Shown piece by piece: positions 1 to 5,714 of a DNA stretch of 8,237 nucleotides. Source of the DNA: Candidatus Heimdallarchaeota archaeon (GTDB lineage: Archaea; Asgardarchaeota; Heimdallarchaeia; Hodarchaeales; S146-22); contig WAPZ01000658.1 of assembly GCA_015520535.1 (NCBI GenBank), positions 1 to 8,237 of the forward strand, written 5' to 3'. The first letter of the stretch is position 1; each line of letters opens with the position of its first letter. The translations under genes and the position numbers were made by a program. Below the pieces are notes generated by a model, which worked only from the letters and a program-made list of their open reading frames with translations, was not told the DNA's origin and made no database searches.

Positions 1-31
1 AGTCACGACTAACATGTAAAAAAGGATGAAT

Positions 32-718
32 ATGCGGAACTCACAAGCGATTGGAAGTAAAATAGTAATACTTGGAATAATTTTTCTTAACATGCTTATT
101 TTTTCATCAAATATTGCGTATCTTGAGACAAATTCTGGCATTTCTGTACAGACCCTTCAAAATTTTTCTTTCACTCTTGTAAATGGCTCCGTTACAGATA
201 TTGAAGCCTTCAAAGGAAAACCAATTCTTTTAGAATGGGGTGCGAGCTGGTGTAGTGTTTGTAAAGCCAATCAAAAAACCTTAGAGACCTTATATCCCTT
301 ATATAAAGATACTGTATACTTCATTTCTCTTAGCATTGGAACCTCTGGTGATTCCTTAGATGACGTAAAAAATGTGCAGCAACGAGGTCCATATATGTGG
401 CTATTTGGACTGGATCACACTAATGTAGCCAAACAATATTCTTTAAGTACAGGTACCATCTGGATTCTTGATAGTTCTCTTAATTTTGTCAAAACTTGGA
501 ATTATACAGTCGTTCCGTCCGAATCCATTCAAAAAGAACTTAATTCCTTGTTACCGGAAGGACAACAGCCATCTAAGATCATCAAGGGTAATAATACTTT
601 TCTTTCCCTTCTACTAAACAATCCTCTCTTTATTGGAGTTGTTTTATTTTCAGTTTTATCCATTGTTGTAATTATCGCCTTTAGATTTAAAAAAGAGCGT
701 ATCAAAACGACTCAATAA
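32..718 (+). CDS. Membrane-anchored extracytoplasmic thioredoxin-like (TlpA/ResA-type) protein
   Basis: Probable thiol-disulfide oxidoreductase acting outside the membrane. Residue numbers count from the first of two possible starts (ATG at 26). Residues 12-33 form a hydrophobic signal/anchor segment. The thioredoxin-like domain spans about 42-175 and carries the motif WCSVCK (Cys76 and Cys79) in the usual position after a strand and a Trp. Residues 200-219 are a second hydrophobic helix followed by a basic tail (RFKKERIK), so the domain is probably held at the outer face by its C-terminus. The AAAGG at 21-25 lies 6 nt before the ATG at 32 but touches the ATG at 26, so I chose 32. Oddity: the conserved cis-proline before the last core strands seems to be replaced by glycine (STGTIWILD, Gly143). 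The ccdA gene 40 bp downstream points to its electron donor. The fold and motif are clear; the substrate is unknown. Confidence 0.85.
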   Translation: MRNSQAIGSKIVILGIIFLNMLIFSSNIAYLETNSGISVQTLQNFSFTLVNGSVTDIEAFKGKPILLEWGASWCSVCKANQKTLETLYPLYKDTVYFISLSIGTSGDSLDDVKNVQQRGPYMWLFGLDHTNVAKQYSLSTGTIWILDSSLNFVKTWNYTVVPSESIQKELNSLLPEGQQPSKIIKGNNTFLSLLLNNPLFIGVVLFSVLSIVVIIAFRFKKERIKTTQ

Positions 719-758
719 GTGGATACAAAAACGTTGATTAAGAGATAATGGTGTTTAT

Positions 759-1436
759 ATGGCGGATATAACTCTTTTTGCAACTATTTTTACCTTGGGT
801 CTTACAGCAAGCTTTTATCCATGTCTTTTTCCGATTTTCCCGTCTTTCGTTGCATATCTGGTAGAGTCACACGAAAATTGGTGGAAAGGAATGATTGGCA
901 GTGTCCTTGTGACTTTTGGCATCATGACGGTGTTTACAGTGCTAGGACTAGTTTTTACGGCTCTTATTAGTACTTTGGGTGCCTATTATGCGCACTTTAG
1001 ATTACTTCAAGGAATATTACTGATTATTTTGGGGGTGCTGTTGATAGCCAACGTCTCCGTGACTTTCATGCAACTTCACTCAGCAAATGCCGCAGCTAAT
1101 CGTTTTTTGGATAAACTATCAAATAAATGGATTTTAGCGTACTTTATCGGCTTATTCTTTGCCGCATTGGCTGCACCTTGTGCTATTATTGTTTTTTTCA
1201 CGGTATTTACCTTAGTTGCTACAGAAACCACGTTCAGTGTTATCCTTTTGATGATTGCGTTTTCAGTTGGTGCGGGAATTCCCTTTTTCTTAATGGGTGC
1301 TATTGTGCCCGCATTAAAAGACAGTGTTCAATTAGATTACAACAAAATACGAAATCTAATGCCACGAATTGCTGGGATCTTAGTTATTTTGATTGGTGTT
1401 TATCTCATTGGTGATGCTCTTTTCATATTATTGTAG
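759..1436 (+). CDS. ccdA: CcdA/DsbD-type transmembrane electron-transfer protein
   Basis: Membrane protein of the CcdA (DsbD transmembrane domain) family. The family passes electrons from cytoplasmic thioredoxin across the membrane to extracytoplasmic thioredoxin-like proteins. At 225 residues it has the usual family length and six hydrophobic segments, at about 5-33, 44-70, 78-103, 124-148, 152-180 and 200-222. The family's two redox cysteines are visible: Cys22 in the first span, within PCLFPIFP, and Cys141 in the fourth span, within AAPCA. These two cysteines normally form the membrane-embedded disulfide that is reduced and re-oxidised in each cycle. GGTG at 750-753 precedes the ATG by 5 nt and supports this start. 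The gene lies 40 bp after the thioredoxin-like gene on the same strand, so the two are very probably co-transcribed and act together, with the upstream protein as the likely electron acceptor. Confidence 0.92.
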   Translation: MADITLFATIFTLGLTASFYPCLFPIFPSFVAYLVESHENWWKGMIGSVLVTFGIMTVFTVLGLVFTALISTLGAYYAHFRLLQGILLIILGVLLIANVSVTFMQLHSANAAANRFLDKLSNKWILAYFIGLFFAALAAPCAIIVFFTVFTLVATETTFSVILLMIAFSVGAGIPFFLMGAIVPALKDSVQLDYNKIRNLMPRIAGILVILIGVYLIGDALFILL

Positions 1437-1473
1437 ATCTAAGGACAGGCTATGAGCACTAAATTCCTTACCA

Positions 1474-1499
1474 TTTTTTATTTAACTGGTTTATTCTTT
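1474..1499 (+). terminator. T-rich terminator after ccdA
   Basis: A T6 run (1474-1479), then TTT at 1481-1483 and further T-rich sequence, begins about 40 bp after the ccdA stop. Archaeal RNA polymerase commonly terminates at oligo-T tracts without a hairpin. The tract lies between convergent genes. Confidence 0.45.
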
Positions 1500-1517
1500 G
1501 GTTAATAAATAAAGTGC

Positions 1518-1543
1518 AAAAAAACAAAAATATTAGACAAAAA
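1518..1543 (-). terminator. Oligo-T terminator of the Ddn-like gene
   Basis: Read on the minus strand, three T runs (T5 at 1543-1539, T5 at 1530-1526, T7 at 1524-1518) follow within 35 bp of the stop codon at 1551. This is a typical archaeal U-tract termination region, and it meets the ccdA terminator tail to tail. Confidence 0.55.
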
Positions 1544-1550
1544 TTTACTT

Positions 1551-2204
1551 TTACTGAGGATAGAGGCGAATTATTTTTATCAACTTAGCAATTTGCGAAA
1601 GATCAATACTATCGGGTGTATCATGCTTTGGATTGTAACCAAAGAGTGTGCGGGCAGCTTTGGGCCATTTTGTTACGTATGTCTTCAAAATTTGTAGTTT
1701 TTCAGAGAAATCATCAACGACTTCAAATTTAACTTTTTTGGTTTTAAATCCGAGTTGAATATAGACGTCGTCGGGATGGGCAACCATATTTCGATACCAA
1801 TGCGCTTTTTCACCGCGGCTGGCAAATACATGAATGATACCGTTAATTTTTCGATATTCAATGGGTGTTCGACGGATTTTTCCACTTTTTCTTCCTTTTG
1901 TTTGGAGGATAAGGAAAATTCTTCCCGCGCCAAATAACGGAAGGATTCGTGCTCGGTATAAGGGCACCATAATCCACTTATTCATAAATTTGAAGCGTTT
2001 AAGTAACTTTTTCTGTTTTTTGGGAGATTTTTCATAATACAATTTATAAAGAAGCGATCCTTTACGGGGTAATCTATTTTCTGTGTTTTTCTCCTCTTTA
2101 TTACTCAAAATTAATCCTTCCTTAACGTTTTTAAAAAATGGAGGGAAGCTTCCATTATTTATTGAGTTTGGAAGTCCATTGTGTTGCCTAGATGAAGATT
2201 CCAT
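1551..2204 (-). CDS. Deazaflavin (F420)-dependent nitroreductase/quinone reductase-like (Ddn family) protein
   Basis: Likely oxidoreductase of the Ddn/nitroreductase family, whose members bind F420 (some bind flavin or haem) in a split beta-barrel. Counting from the GTG at 2216, the core is about 75-195. Family hallmarks are visible: LQTKGRKSGKIRRTP at 104-118 (the family's T-x-GRKSG-x-x-R-x-TP signature), a strand with HVFASRG at 129-135, HWYRNM at 139-144 (the usual W-Y-x-N-L position), and a following strand ending in QLGF. Residues 5-70 form a hydrophilic, Lys-rich extension not needed for the core; whether it aids membrane association is unknown. The frame opens at a GTG (2216) with no ribosome binding site. 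The ATG at 2204 has GTGA eight bases upstream, so I prefer it. The substrate cannot be read from the sequence. The gene is monocistronic and convergent with ccdA. The family call is good; cofactor use is inferred. Confidence 0.82.
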   Translation of the reverse strand: MESSSRQHNGLPNSINNGSFPPFFKNVKEGLILSNKEEKNTENRLPRKGSLLYKLYYEKSPKKQKKLLKRFKFMNKWIMVPLYRARILPLFGAGRIFLILQTKGRKSGKIRRTPIEYRKINGIIHVFASRGEKAHWYRNMVAHPDDVYIQLGFKTKKVKFEVVDDFSEKLQILKTYVTKWPKAARTLFGYNPKHDTPDSIDLSQIAKLIKIIRLYPQ

Positions 2205-2252
2205 GGTATTTTTCACGATTTACATTGTTTCTGCGTGTGTCCATTATTGTTG

Positions 2253-2266
2253 TTGTAAAAAAATAA
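2253..2266 (-). promoter_or_regulatory. Possible TATA-type promoter element of the Ddn-like gene
   Basis: On the minus strand, GTTATTTTTTTAC lies about 50-60 bp before the chosen start at 2204. That spacing would place initiation near 2232 and give a leader of roughly 25-30 nt. It is only an AT-rich match, not a strong consensus. Confidence 0.25.
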
Positions 2267-2281
2267 CAGAAATGCTCATTG

Positions 2282-2325
2282 AATGGTTCTCGAACACCAT
2301 TTTTCATGGTTGAATTGAGATGGTG
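2282..2325. repeat. Cluster of ATGGT/ACCAT half-sites, possible operator
   Basis: Four copies of ATGGT or its complement occur in about 42 bp: ATGGT 2283-2287, ACCAT 2296-2300, ATGGT 2306-2310 and ATGGT 2320-2324. The first two form an imperfect palindrome, AATGGTTC/TC/GAACACCATT (2282-2301). The second and third form a hairpin, ACCAT-TTTTC-ATGGT. The cluster lies about 80-120 bp upstream of the Ddn-like start. It could be a repressor-binding region or a chance arrangement. Confidence 0.3.
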
Positions 2326-2345
2326 CTGAAGTTTCGGTGTTTCAA

Positions 2346-2631
2346 ATGAAAAGTGACCTAGAGTTTAAAAAACTATTCTTTTTAACGGAAATTTCGTTAG
2401 TCGTTCTAAACAGTGCTATAGGAATAAGGAGTTTAATGGTGATTTGATTTTTTCTATGTATGAATAGTTCAGAATTACTTTAAAGATTGAGGAGTCAGAT
2501 AGTGAAATTGACGGACAGCAGAAAAAAGAACGTTATCTGAGGTATAGGGGCAATTACAAAATTGTGAGAATGAGAAGAGAATATTTGCTGCCATAACACC
2601 ACTAATAGAGGCGTTAAATAGGAAAGAGTGA
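2346..2631 (+). pseudogene. Possible decayed gene remnant in three frames (Hsp20-like resemblance, weak)
   Basis: The roughly 440-bp gap between the Ddn-like and four-span genes holds no intact gene but has coding-like pieces. A 33-codon frame starts at the ATG at 2346 (begins MKSDLEFKKLFFLTE). Another frame runs 2369-2593 with a single TAG at 2465 and contains KIEESDSEIDGQQKKERYLR and then NYKIVRMRREYLLP. A third frame picks up at 2593 (ITPLIEALNRKE) and stops at 2629-2631. The middle piece loosely recalls the ERYLR/Y...R...LP stretch of small heat-shock (alpha-crystallin) proteins, and ITP-IEA recalls what follows it. That resemblance is by eye and weak. AT-rich intergenic DNA can produce such frames by chance, so both the remnant call and the family guess are tentative. 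Confidence 0.25.
2614..2620 (+). promoter_or_regulatory. Possible TATA box of the four-span protein gene
   Basis: TTAAATA lies about 32 bp before the ATG at 2649. Archaeal initiation about 25 bp downstream of the box would give a leader of only a few bases. A purine-rich GAGGG at 2635-2639 could alternatively serve as a ribosome binding site if initiation occurs further upstream. Confidence 0.3.
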
Positions 2632-2648
2632 CATGAGGGCGCATTGGC

Positions 2649-3068
2649 ATGCAAAAAAATAAAGTGCTAGTTATTCAACTTTTAGGACTTCTTTTCTCTT
2701 TAATAGCTGTAGGCTTCCCATTATTCAGTATTCAAATTACATACTCATTAAAAGATCCTTCATCAAATACATCAACAAAGATTGGTGAATCTATAGTAAA
2801 ATTTGGTCTTTTCTTCTATAGTTATTCAATGGATTTCAATGAAACCTATGAAGATATCCAATATCAGCTTCCGGCCGTATTTAAGGATGTGATTATGTTC
2901 GAAACGATTTTTATTATATTTTTTTCTGGCATTCCTTATGGTATTGGTATTTTTTTGCCATTAAAGATGTCATTAATACCTATAAAACAAAAAAATCAGT
3001 GTCCCGCAATTTTTTTGAAAGTTTTACAGCATATATTTTTCTTATTTTGTTCATTTCTATATTTATAA
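2649..3068 (+). CDS. Four-span membrane protein, N-terminal part (interrupted by frameshift)
   Basis: Unrecognised membrane protein. Residues 5-28 form the first span. Residues 29-79 are a polar extracytoplasmic-type loop with NTS and NET sequons. Residues 80-104 form the second span. After Phe102 the reading frame appears wrong: the remaining 37 residues (cysteine-rich, ending FFLFCSFLYL) look like out-of-frame translation. The frame starting in the same T7 run instead encodes a basic cytoplasmic-type linker and two more spans. A single -1 shift at 2950-2957 joins them into about 269 residues. GAGGG at 2635-2639, 9 nt before the ATG, supports the start. The domain family is not recognised. 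The two-loop, four-span layout resembles tetraspan proteins only in topology. This half alone is probably not the intended product. Confidence 0.6.
   Translation: MQKNKVLVIQLLGLLFSLIAVGFPLFSIQITYSLKDPSSNTSTKIGESIVKFGLFFYSYSMDFNETYEDIQYQLPAVFKDVIMFETIFIIFFSGIPYGIGIFLPLKMSLIPIKQKNQCPAIFLKVLQHIFFLFCSFLYL
2950..2957 (+). other. Frameshift junction: T7 run with slippery-type heptamer T TTT TTG
   Basis: In the upstream frame the codons are ATT (2949-2951), TTT (2952-2954) and TTG (2955-2957). The heptamer at 2951-2957 fits the X XXY YYZ form for -1 slippage. Slipping back one base gives TTT TTT GCC ATT and continues directly into the downstream frame. One extra T in the run would have the same effect. 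No obvious strong downstream stem was seen. A GGTATT/AATACC pair (2940-2945 with 2975-2980) encloses the site but does not follow it. Confidence 0.6.
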
Positions 3069-3457
3069 TGGGTGGGGCCAGTGTTGATCCTGAATACCTT
3101 CCAAAGGATGTGGTTGCCTTAGATAATGGCATACAATATACTGAAACTGTACAATACAACGGCACACAATCTGAAGTGATTGTAAAACAGACCTCCAGTT
3201 ATGATTTCGGGTTTTTGGCTATATTTTTCGCCGCGATTTTTTTAATGATTGGTGGCTCGATACGCATTGATGTCCCGGAGACATTCCCTGAAGATCTCAG
3301 ACCAAAAGGGGCAAAAATTGAAATTCCGACATCGCGCCTTAGAATGGCTTTAACACGGCGTACTAAAAATCACTATGCTAAAACGAATCATACGGCAGAA
3401 AGTGACCTACCGTCAGTTAACACTGAGGATTTAAGTGCTACCGACCATCAAGATTAG
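2954..3457 (+). CDS. Four-span membrane protein, C-terminal part (frame -1 relative to N-terminal part)
   Basis: Continuation of the upstream gene in another frame. It begins with the linker AIKDVINTYKTKKSVSRN, whose positive charges suit a cytoplasmic loop between spans two and three. Then come span three (FTAYIFLILFISIFIMGG), a polar loop of about 40 residues with an NGT sequon, and span four (FGFLAIFFAAIFLMIGGSI). A hydrophilic tail of about 60 residues ends in an acidic stretch and a TAG. The first possible independent start is a GTG at 2999 with no Shine-Dalgarno motif, so separate translation is unlikely. The two loops and paired spans make the joined protein symmetrical, which supports reading both pieces as one gene. 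No function can be assigned. Confidence 0.6.
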   Translation, partial: FAIKDVINTYKTKKSVSRNFFESFTAYIFLILFISIFIMGGASVDPEYLPKDVVALDNGIQYTETVQYNGTQSEVIVKQTSSYDFGFLAIFFAAIFLMIGGSIRIDVPETFPEDLRPKGAKIEIPTSRLRMALTRRTKNHYAKTNHTAESDLPSVNTEDLSATDHQD

Positions 3458-3513
3458 TGACGCCGCTTCGTTAGTAATAGACAAGTGGAACGCATATTTT
3501 CTTAAGAATAAAG

Positions 3514-3544
3514 GAGGGAGCAAAGCCTCATTTTTCTTTTTTTT
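3514..3544 (+). terminator. Hairpin plus T-tract terminator after the four-span gene
   Basis: GAGG (3514-3517) and CCTC (3526-3529) can pair around an 8-base loop. T5, C and T8 (3531-3544) follow at once. The tract overlaps the 3' end of the convergent ParA gene, where it encodes the Lys-rich C-terminus. Confidence 0.5.
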
Positions 3545-4289
3545 GCAGAAATTCTTCGGTGAGTTGAAGAATGTCTTGTGAAACTAAAGAATCCGGTTCT
3601 TTTTGAGTGATTAAGGTTTCAGTAGCAATCCCACTAAAGAGTTTATCATAAAAGCGGATTTTTCCTAAGACGGGAAAGTATTTATGGAGTTCGGTCATTT
3701 TAGTGTGAAAGAATTCCTCGTATTGTGGTAGGATCATATTGAGGATTACAGAAGTGTTTTTTTCTTTTAATATCCTTTTTAATTCAGTAGTCGTGATTAA
3801 ATCTACAAAAGTATTAATATTTTCAGTATTTGCCCGTAGCACCCAAAATATATCAGTACATAACGCCATTGCAGCTACAGAAGGATGAATAATAGAAGGA
3901 TGATTATCGAAAATGACGACGTCAAATTTTTGTGTTGTCGTGATGTCCTCAAGATCAAGAAGGAGTCGACGAAAGACATTGATCCATATTTTCTTGTCCA
4001 AGTAAAGAAGTTCGTTTTCTGGGTGAGCCGCAATTAGCGAAAGATTTTCTGCTAACGGCGTGAGCAACTGTTCAAAATTGCGGATATTTCCTTTAACATA
4101 ATCATTAAAATAAAAATCTGTCTTTTTTCCAATAATTATAGAAAGATTACCACCTATTACGTCAAAATCAATAAGCAAAACTCTTTTCTGGTATTTTGCA
4201 GTTAAAACGTGTGCTAAGTTTGCAGATAAAAAGGTTTTTCCAGATCCGCCGCGATGGCTGTGAATAGAAATAATAGGAATCGCATCCAT
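3528..4289 (-). CDS. ParA/MinD-family P-loop ATPase with arginine in the deviant Walker A motif
   Basis: Cytoplasmic ATPase of the ParA/MinD/Soj superfamily. From the ATG at 4289 it has 253 residues, typical for the family. Motifs: deviant Walker A HRGGSGKT at 12-19, with catalytic-type Lys18; Walker A' VLLIDFD (Asp41, Asp43) followed by VIGGN; and Walker B-like VVIFDNHPS with Asp128. The signature lysine that normally precedes GG-x-GKT and reaches across the dimer is Arg13 here, a conservative change of unknown effect. The C-terminus (ILQLTEEFLQKKEK) is amphipathic. The frame stays open for 72 more codons to a GTG at 4505, but the ATG at 4289 has AAGGAAGTGA just upstream and fits where the family begins. 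The gene is divergent from a winged-helix gene, and no typical ParB or MinE partner is in view. It could act in DNA, protein or membrane positioning; the cargo is unknown. Confidence 0.85.
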   Translation of the reverse strand: MDAIPIISIHSHRGGSGKTFLSANLAHVLTAKYQKRVLLIDFDVIGGNLSIIIGKKTDFYFNDYVKGNIRNFEQLLTPLAENLSLIAAHPENELLYLDKKIWINVFRRLLLDLEDITTTQKFDVVIFDNHPSIIHPSVAAMALCTDIFWVLRANTENINTFVDLITTTELKRILKEKNTSVILNMILPQYEEFFHTKMTELHKYFPVLGKIRFYDKLFSGIATETLITQKEPDSLVSQDILQLTEEFLQKKEK

Positions 4290-4313
4290 CAAATCACTTC
4301 CTTTGCAGTCGGC

Positions 4314-4322
4314 ATATATAAG
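4314..4322 (-). promoter_or_regulatory. TATA box of the ParA-like gene
   Basis: Minus-strand TTATATATG is centred about 29 bp before the ATG at 4289. It is a good archaeal TATA match. Expected initiation is within a few bases of the ATG, giving a very short or leaderless mRNA, although an SD-like AAGGAAGTGA is also present between box and start. The 295 bp between the divergent genes (4290-4584) hold this box, the promoter of the opposite gene and an open minus-strand frame, and nothing else that I can identify. Confidence 0.45.
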
Positions 4323-4549
4323 TTTGAAACAGCACTTTTTTATTTTTTCCATGTTGGTATTTAATTCGTTTATTGGATAAGATGAATTAATCTCAAGAAA
4401 ACAAGAAAACTTTAATAGAGGAAAAAAGAGAGTTACATGTCTATAAAAAGAGTAAAGATTGCCGTAAATGACTTTGTCTTCAGCTTCATTTATTTTTATT
4501 ACCACTTCTGCAACGCAAACACCATTCCAGAAAGGCAGTGTGTCATGAA

Positions 4550-4558
4550 TTTTTATTG
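4550..4558 (+). promoter_or_regulatory. Possible TATA box of the winged-helix gene
   Basis: TTTTTATTG is centred about 31 bp before the ATG at 4585, a spacing that would put initiation very near the start codon. AAGGG at 4573-4577, 7 nt before the ATG, is the alternative SD-type signal. The match is moderate only. Confidence 0.3.
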
Positions 4559-4584
4559 AATCAACTAAAATTAAGGGTAATCGG

Positions 4585-4998
4585 ATGGATAAAAAAGAAA
4601 TTGAATTACTTTATAAGATTTATGAGGAGCAACAGCGTACTAACCAGTTGTTGCAACAACTACTTCATGAGATACAAAATGTGGCGAATATTCTGAGTAC
4701 TACCCAACAAACCGTGAGTCCCGCTCAATTAACAGAGTTATTTGATCCCGAATTGTTGTTGAGTTTTAGTGGTAGAATGCAGACTGTCATCAAGGAAATC
4801 GCGAAATATTTTCAACGCGGTCACGATAAATTAGTAGTCGAAGACCTCCAAAAACTCCTCAACATTTCTTACCCACAAGCGGCTCATTATCTGAGTGAAC
4901 TAGAAGAACGAGGACTCTTAAAAGCACGACGTGGTGATAAAAAGAAGGGCGAAAATCCGTTAAAGAAATATTATTATTTACCATCAAGAGCCCAATGA
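4585..4998 (+). CDS. Coiled-coil plus winged-helix DNA-binding protein
   Basis: Small probable DNA-binding protein of 137 residues. Residues 3-40 (KKEIELLYKIYEEQQRTNQL and on) have the Leu/Ile spacing and the Glu/Gln content of a coiled coil, suggesting dimerisation. Residues 64-110 fit a winged helix-turn-helix: a helix (VIKEIAKYF), then a turn and second helix (VVEDLQKLL), then a recognition helix (YPQAAHYLSELEERGLL). A basic wing follows (KARRGDKKKGENPLKKYYYL). The pattern resembles ArsR/MarR-type domains, in which a strand follows the phrase 'ERGLL'. Its divergence from the ParA-like gene suggests shared control, or that this protein is the DNA-binding partner of that ATPase. Both are inferences. 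AAGGG, 7 nt upstream, supports the start. Confidence 0.75.
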   Translation: MDKKEIELLYKIYEEQQRTNQLLQQLLHEIQNVANILSTTQQTVSPAQLTELFDPELLLSFSGRMQTVIKEIAKYFQRGHDKLVVEDLQKLLNISYPQAAHYLSELEERGLLKARRGDKKKGENPLKKYYYLPSRAQ

Positions 4999-5050
4999 AG
5001 ATACGCGTAATATCACCTAAAATTTCAAACCCGTTACCGCAATTACATTG

Positions 5051-5070
5051 CTTTTCTTTCTTTCTTTATT
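5051..5070 (+). terminator. Pyrimidine-rich terminator after the winged-helix gene
   Basis: CTTTTCTTTCTTTCTTTATT begins about 50 bp after the stop. It is a T-rich tract built from CTTT units and is a plausible archaeal termination site between two genes on the same strand. Confidence 0.4.
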
Positions 5071-5113
5071 CAGCCCTTTACTCCCACAATGTGACGTTCT
5101 GGTATCTGAATAC

Positions 5114-5120
5114 TTTTAAG
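5114..5120 (+). promoter_or_regulatory. Possible TATA box of the multi-span protein gene
   Basis: TTTTAAG lies about 50 bp before the ATG at 5166. Initiation about 25 bp downstream would give a leader of about 25 nt that contains the GGAGTGA ribosome binding site at 5154-5160. Confidence 0.3.
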
Positions 5121-5165
5121 CCCTTACTTTAGAATGTGCTTGGCACAGTTTTTGGAGTGAGTGGT

Positions 5166-5636
5166 ATGTCAGTATATCAACAACCCGAACGCATTATTCC
5201 AACCGCAAGATGGCTGAAAATCAGCATTTGGGTGATTGTTCTTGTCTATACTTTTGTCATCTTTCTCATAAACAGTTTTTTCTTTTCGCAAGACCAAATC
5301 TTAGGATTTTCACTTTCTATTCTCATCCTTGATGGCACCTTTCTGGTGGTCTTTTTATTTTATTTATTATTTCATCGCCCGAGCAGAACCACTTCTAAAC
5401 TATGGCTTTATCTCCTCATAATTTCTGTGGTTATTTTTCTTGGCGCGCTTCTAATTTTTATGGTAAAAAAAGGCTATCAATTGGAAAATTTTGTTCTTTT
5501 TGCGGGATTATTTGGAATTTTTTCTTTATTATGGTGGTTTGTCTGCTTCTTAATTGCTATTCCGACCCGTTATCTTTCTTTCGATCCTCACACTCATCAT
5601 TTGCAATATATTTCAGATTATCGGACAAACAAGTAA
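5166..5636 (+). CDS. Multi-span membrane protein with PH-like segments, N-terminal part (ends at in-frame TAA)
   Basis: Unrecognised membrane protein. From the ATG at 5166 it has 156 residues and four hydrophobic spans, at about 17-39, 44-69, 78-100 and 107-134. A beta-type stretch follows (RYLSFDPHTHHLQYISDY) and is cut by a TAA at 5634-5636. The same frame continues without another stop for 26 codons up to the next ATG and then for 328 more. The stretch after the stop (IQSIDLTDIKKIQFG) completes a strand pattern like the one at the end of the downstream part. So this is very probably the first third of a 511-codon gene. The frame opens at a GTG at 5136, but GGAGTGA at 5154-5160 sits 5 nt before the ATG at 5166, so I chose the ATG. 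The role is unknown. Confidence 0.65.
   Translation: MSVYQQPERIIPTARWLKISIWVIVLVYTFVIFLINSFFFSQDQILGFSLSILILDGTFLVVFLFYLLFHRPSRTTSKLWLYLLIISVVIFLGALLIFMVKKGYQLENFVLFAGLFGIFSLLWWFVCFLIAIPTRYLSFDPHTHHLQYISDYRTNK
5634..5636 (+). other. In-frame TAA interrupting one long membrane-protein gene
   Basis: The codons run ACA AAC AAG TAA ATA CAG TCC ATT GAT, with coding-like sequence in the same frame on both sides. One base change gives AAA, GAA, CAA, TTA, TCA, TAT or TAC. TAA also ends the thioredoxin-like and Ddn-like genes here, so it is a normal stop in this genome. Confidence 0.7.
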
Positions 5637-5714
5637 ATACAGTCCATTGATCTAACAGACATTAAAAAAATTCAATTTGGCATTATTTCTCAAGACAATG
5701 CTGCCGGTGAAATT

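Noticed and set aside
1127..1414. 95-codon plus-strand frame inside ccdA
   Set aside because: Cys/Tyr-rich out-of-frame translation of a clear CcdA gene, with no ribosome binding site.
2282..2310. tRNA-like T arm (GGTTCTCGAAC followed by ACCA)
   Set aside because: No matching anticodon, D or acceptor stems upstream, and the loop does not fit the GTTCRA consensus.
2083..2313. 76-codon plus-strand frame opposite the Ddn-like N-terminus
   Set aside because: It lies antisense to the Ddn-like gene, has no start signal, and its composition looks like a shadow frame.
2465..2467. TAG read as pyrrolysine in the 2369-2593 frame
   Set aside because: TAG also ends ccdA, the four-span gene and the multi-span gene. 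The frame has no proper start and ends at a further stop.
5634..5636. Genetic-code reassignment of TAA
   Set aside because: TAA, TAG and TGA all end intact genes in this window, so a general reassignment is not supported.
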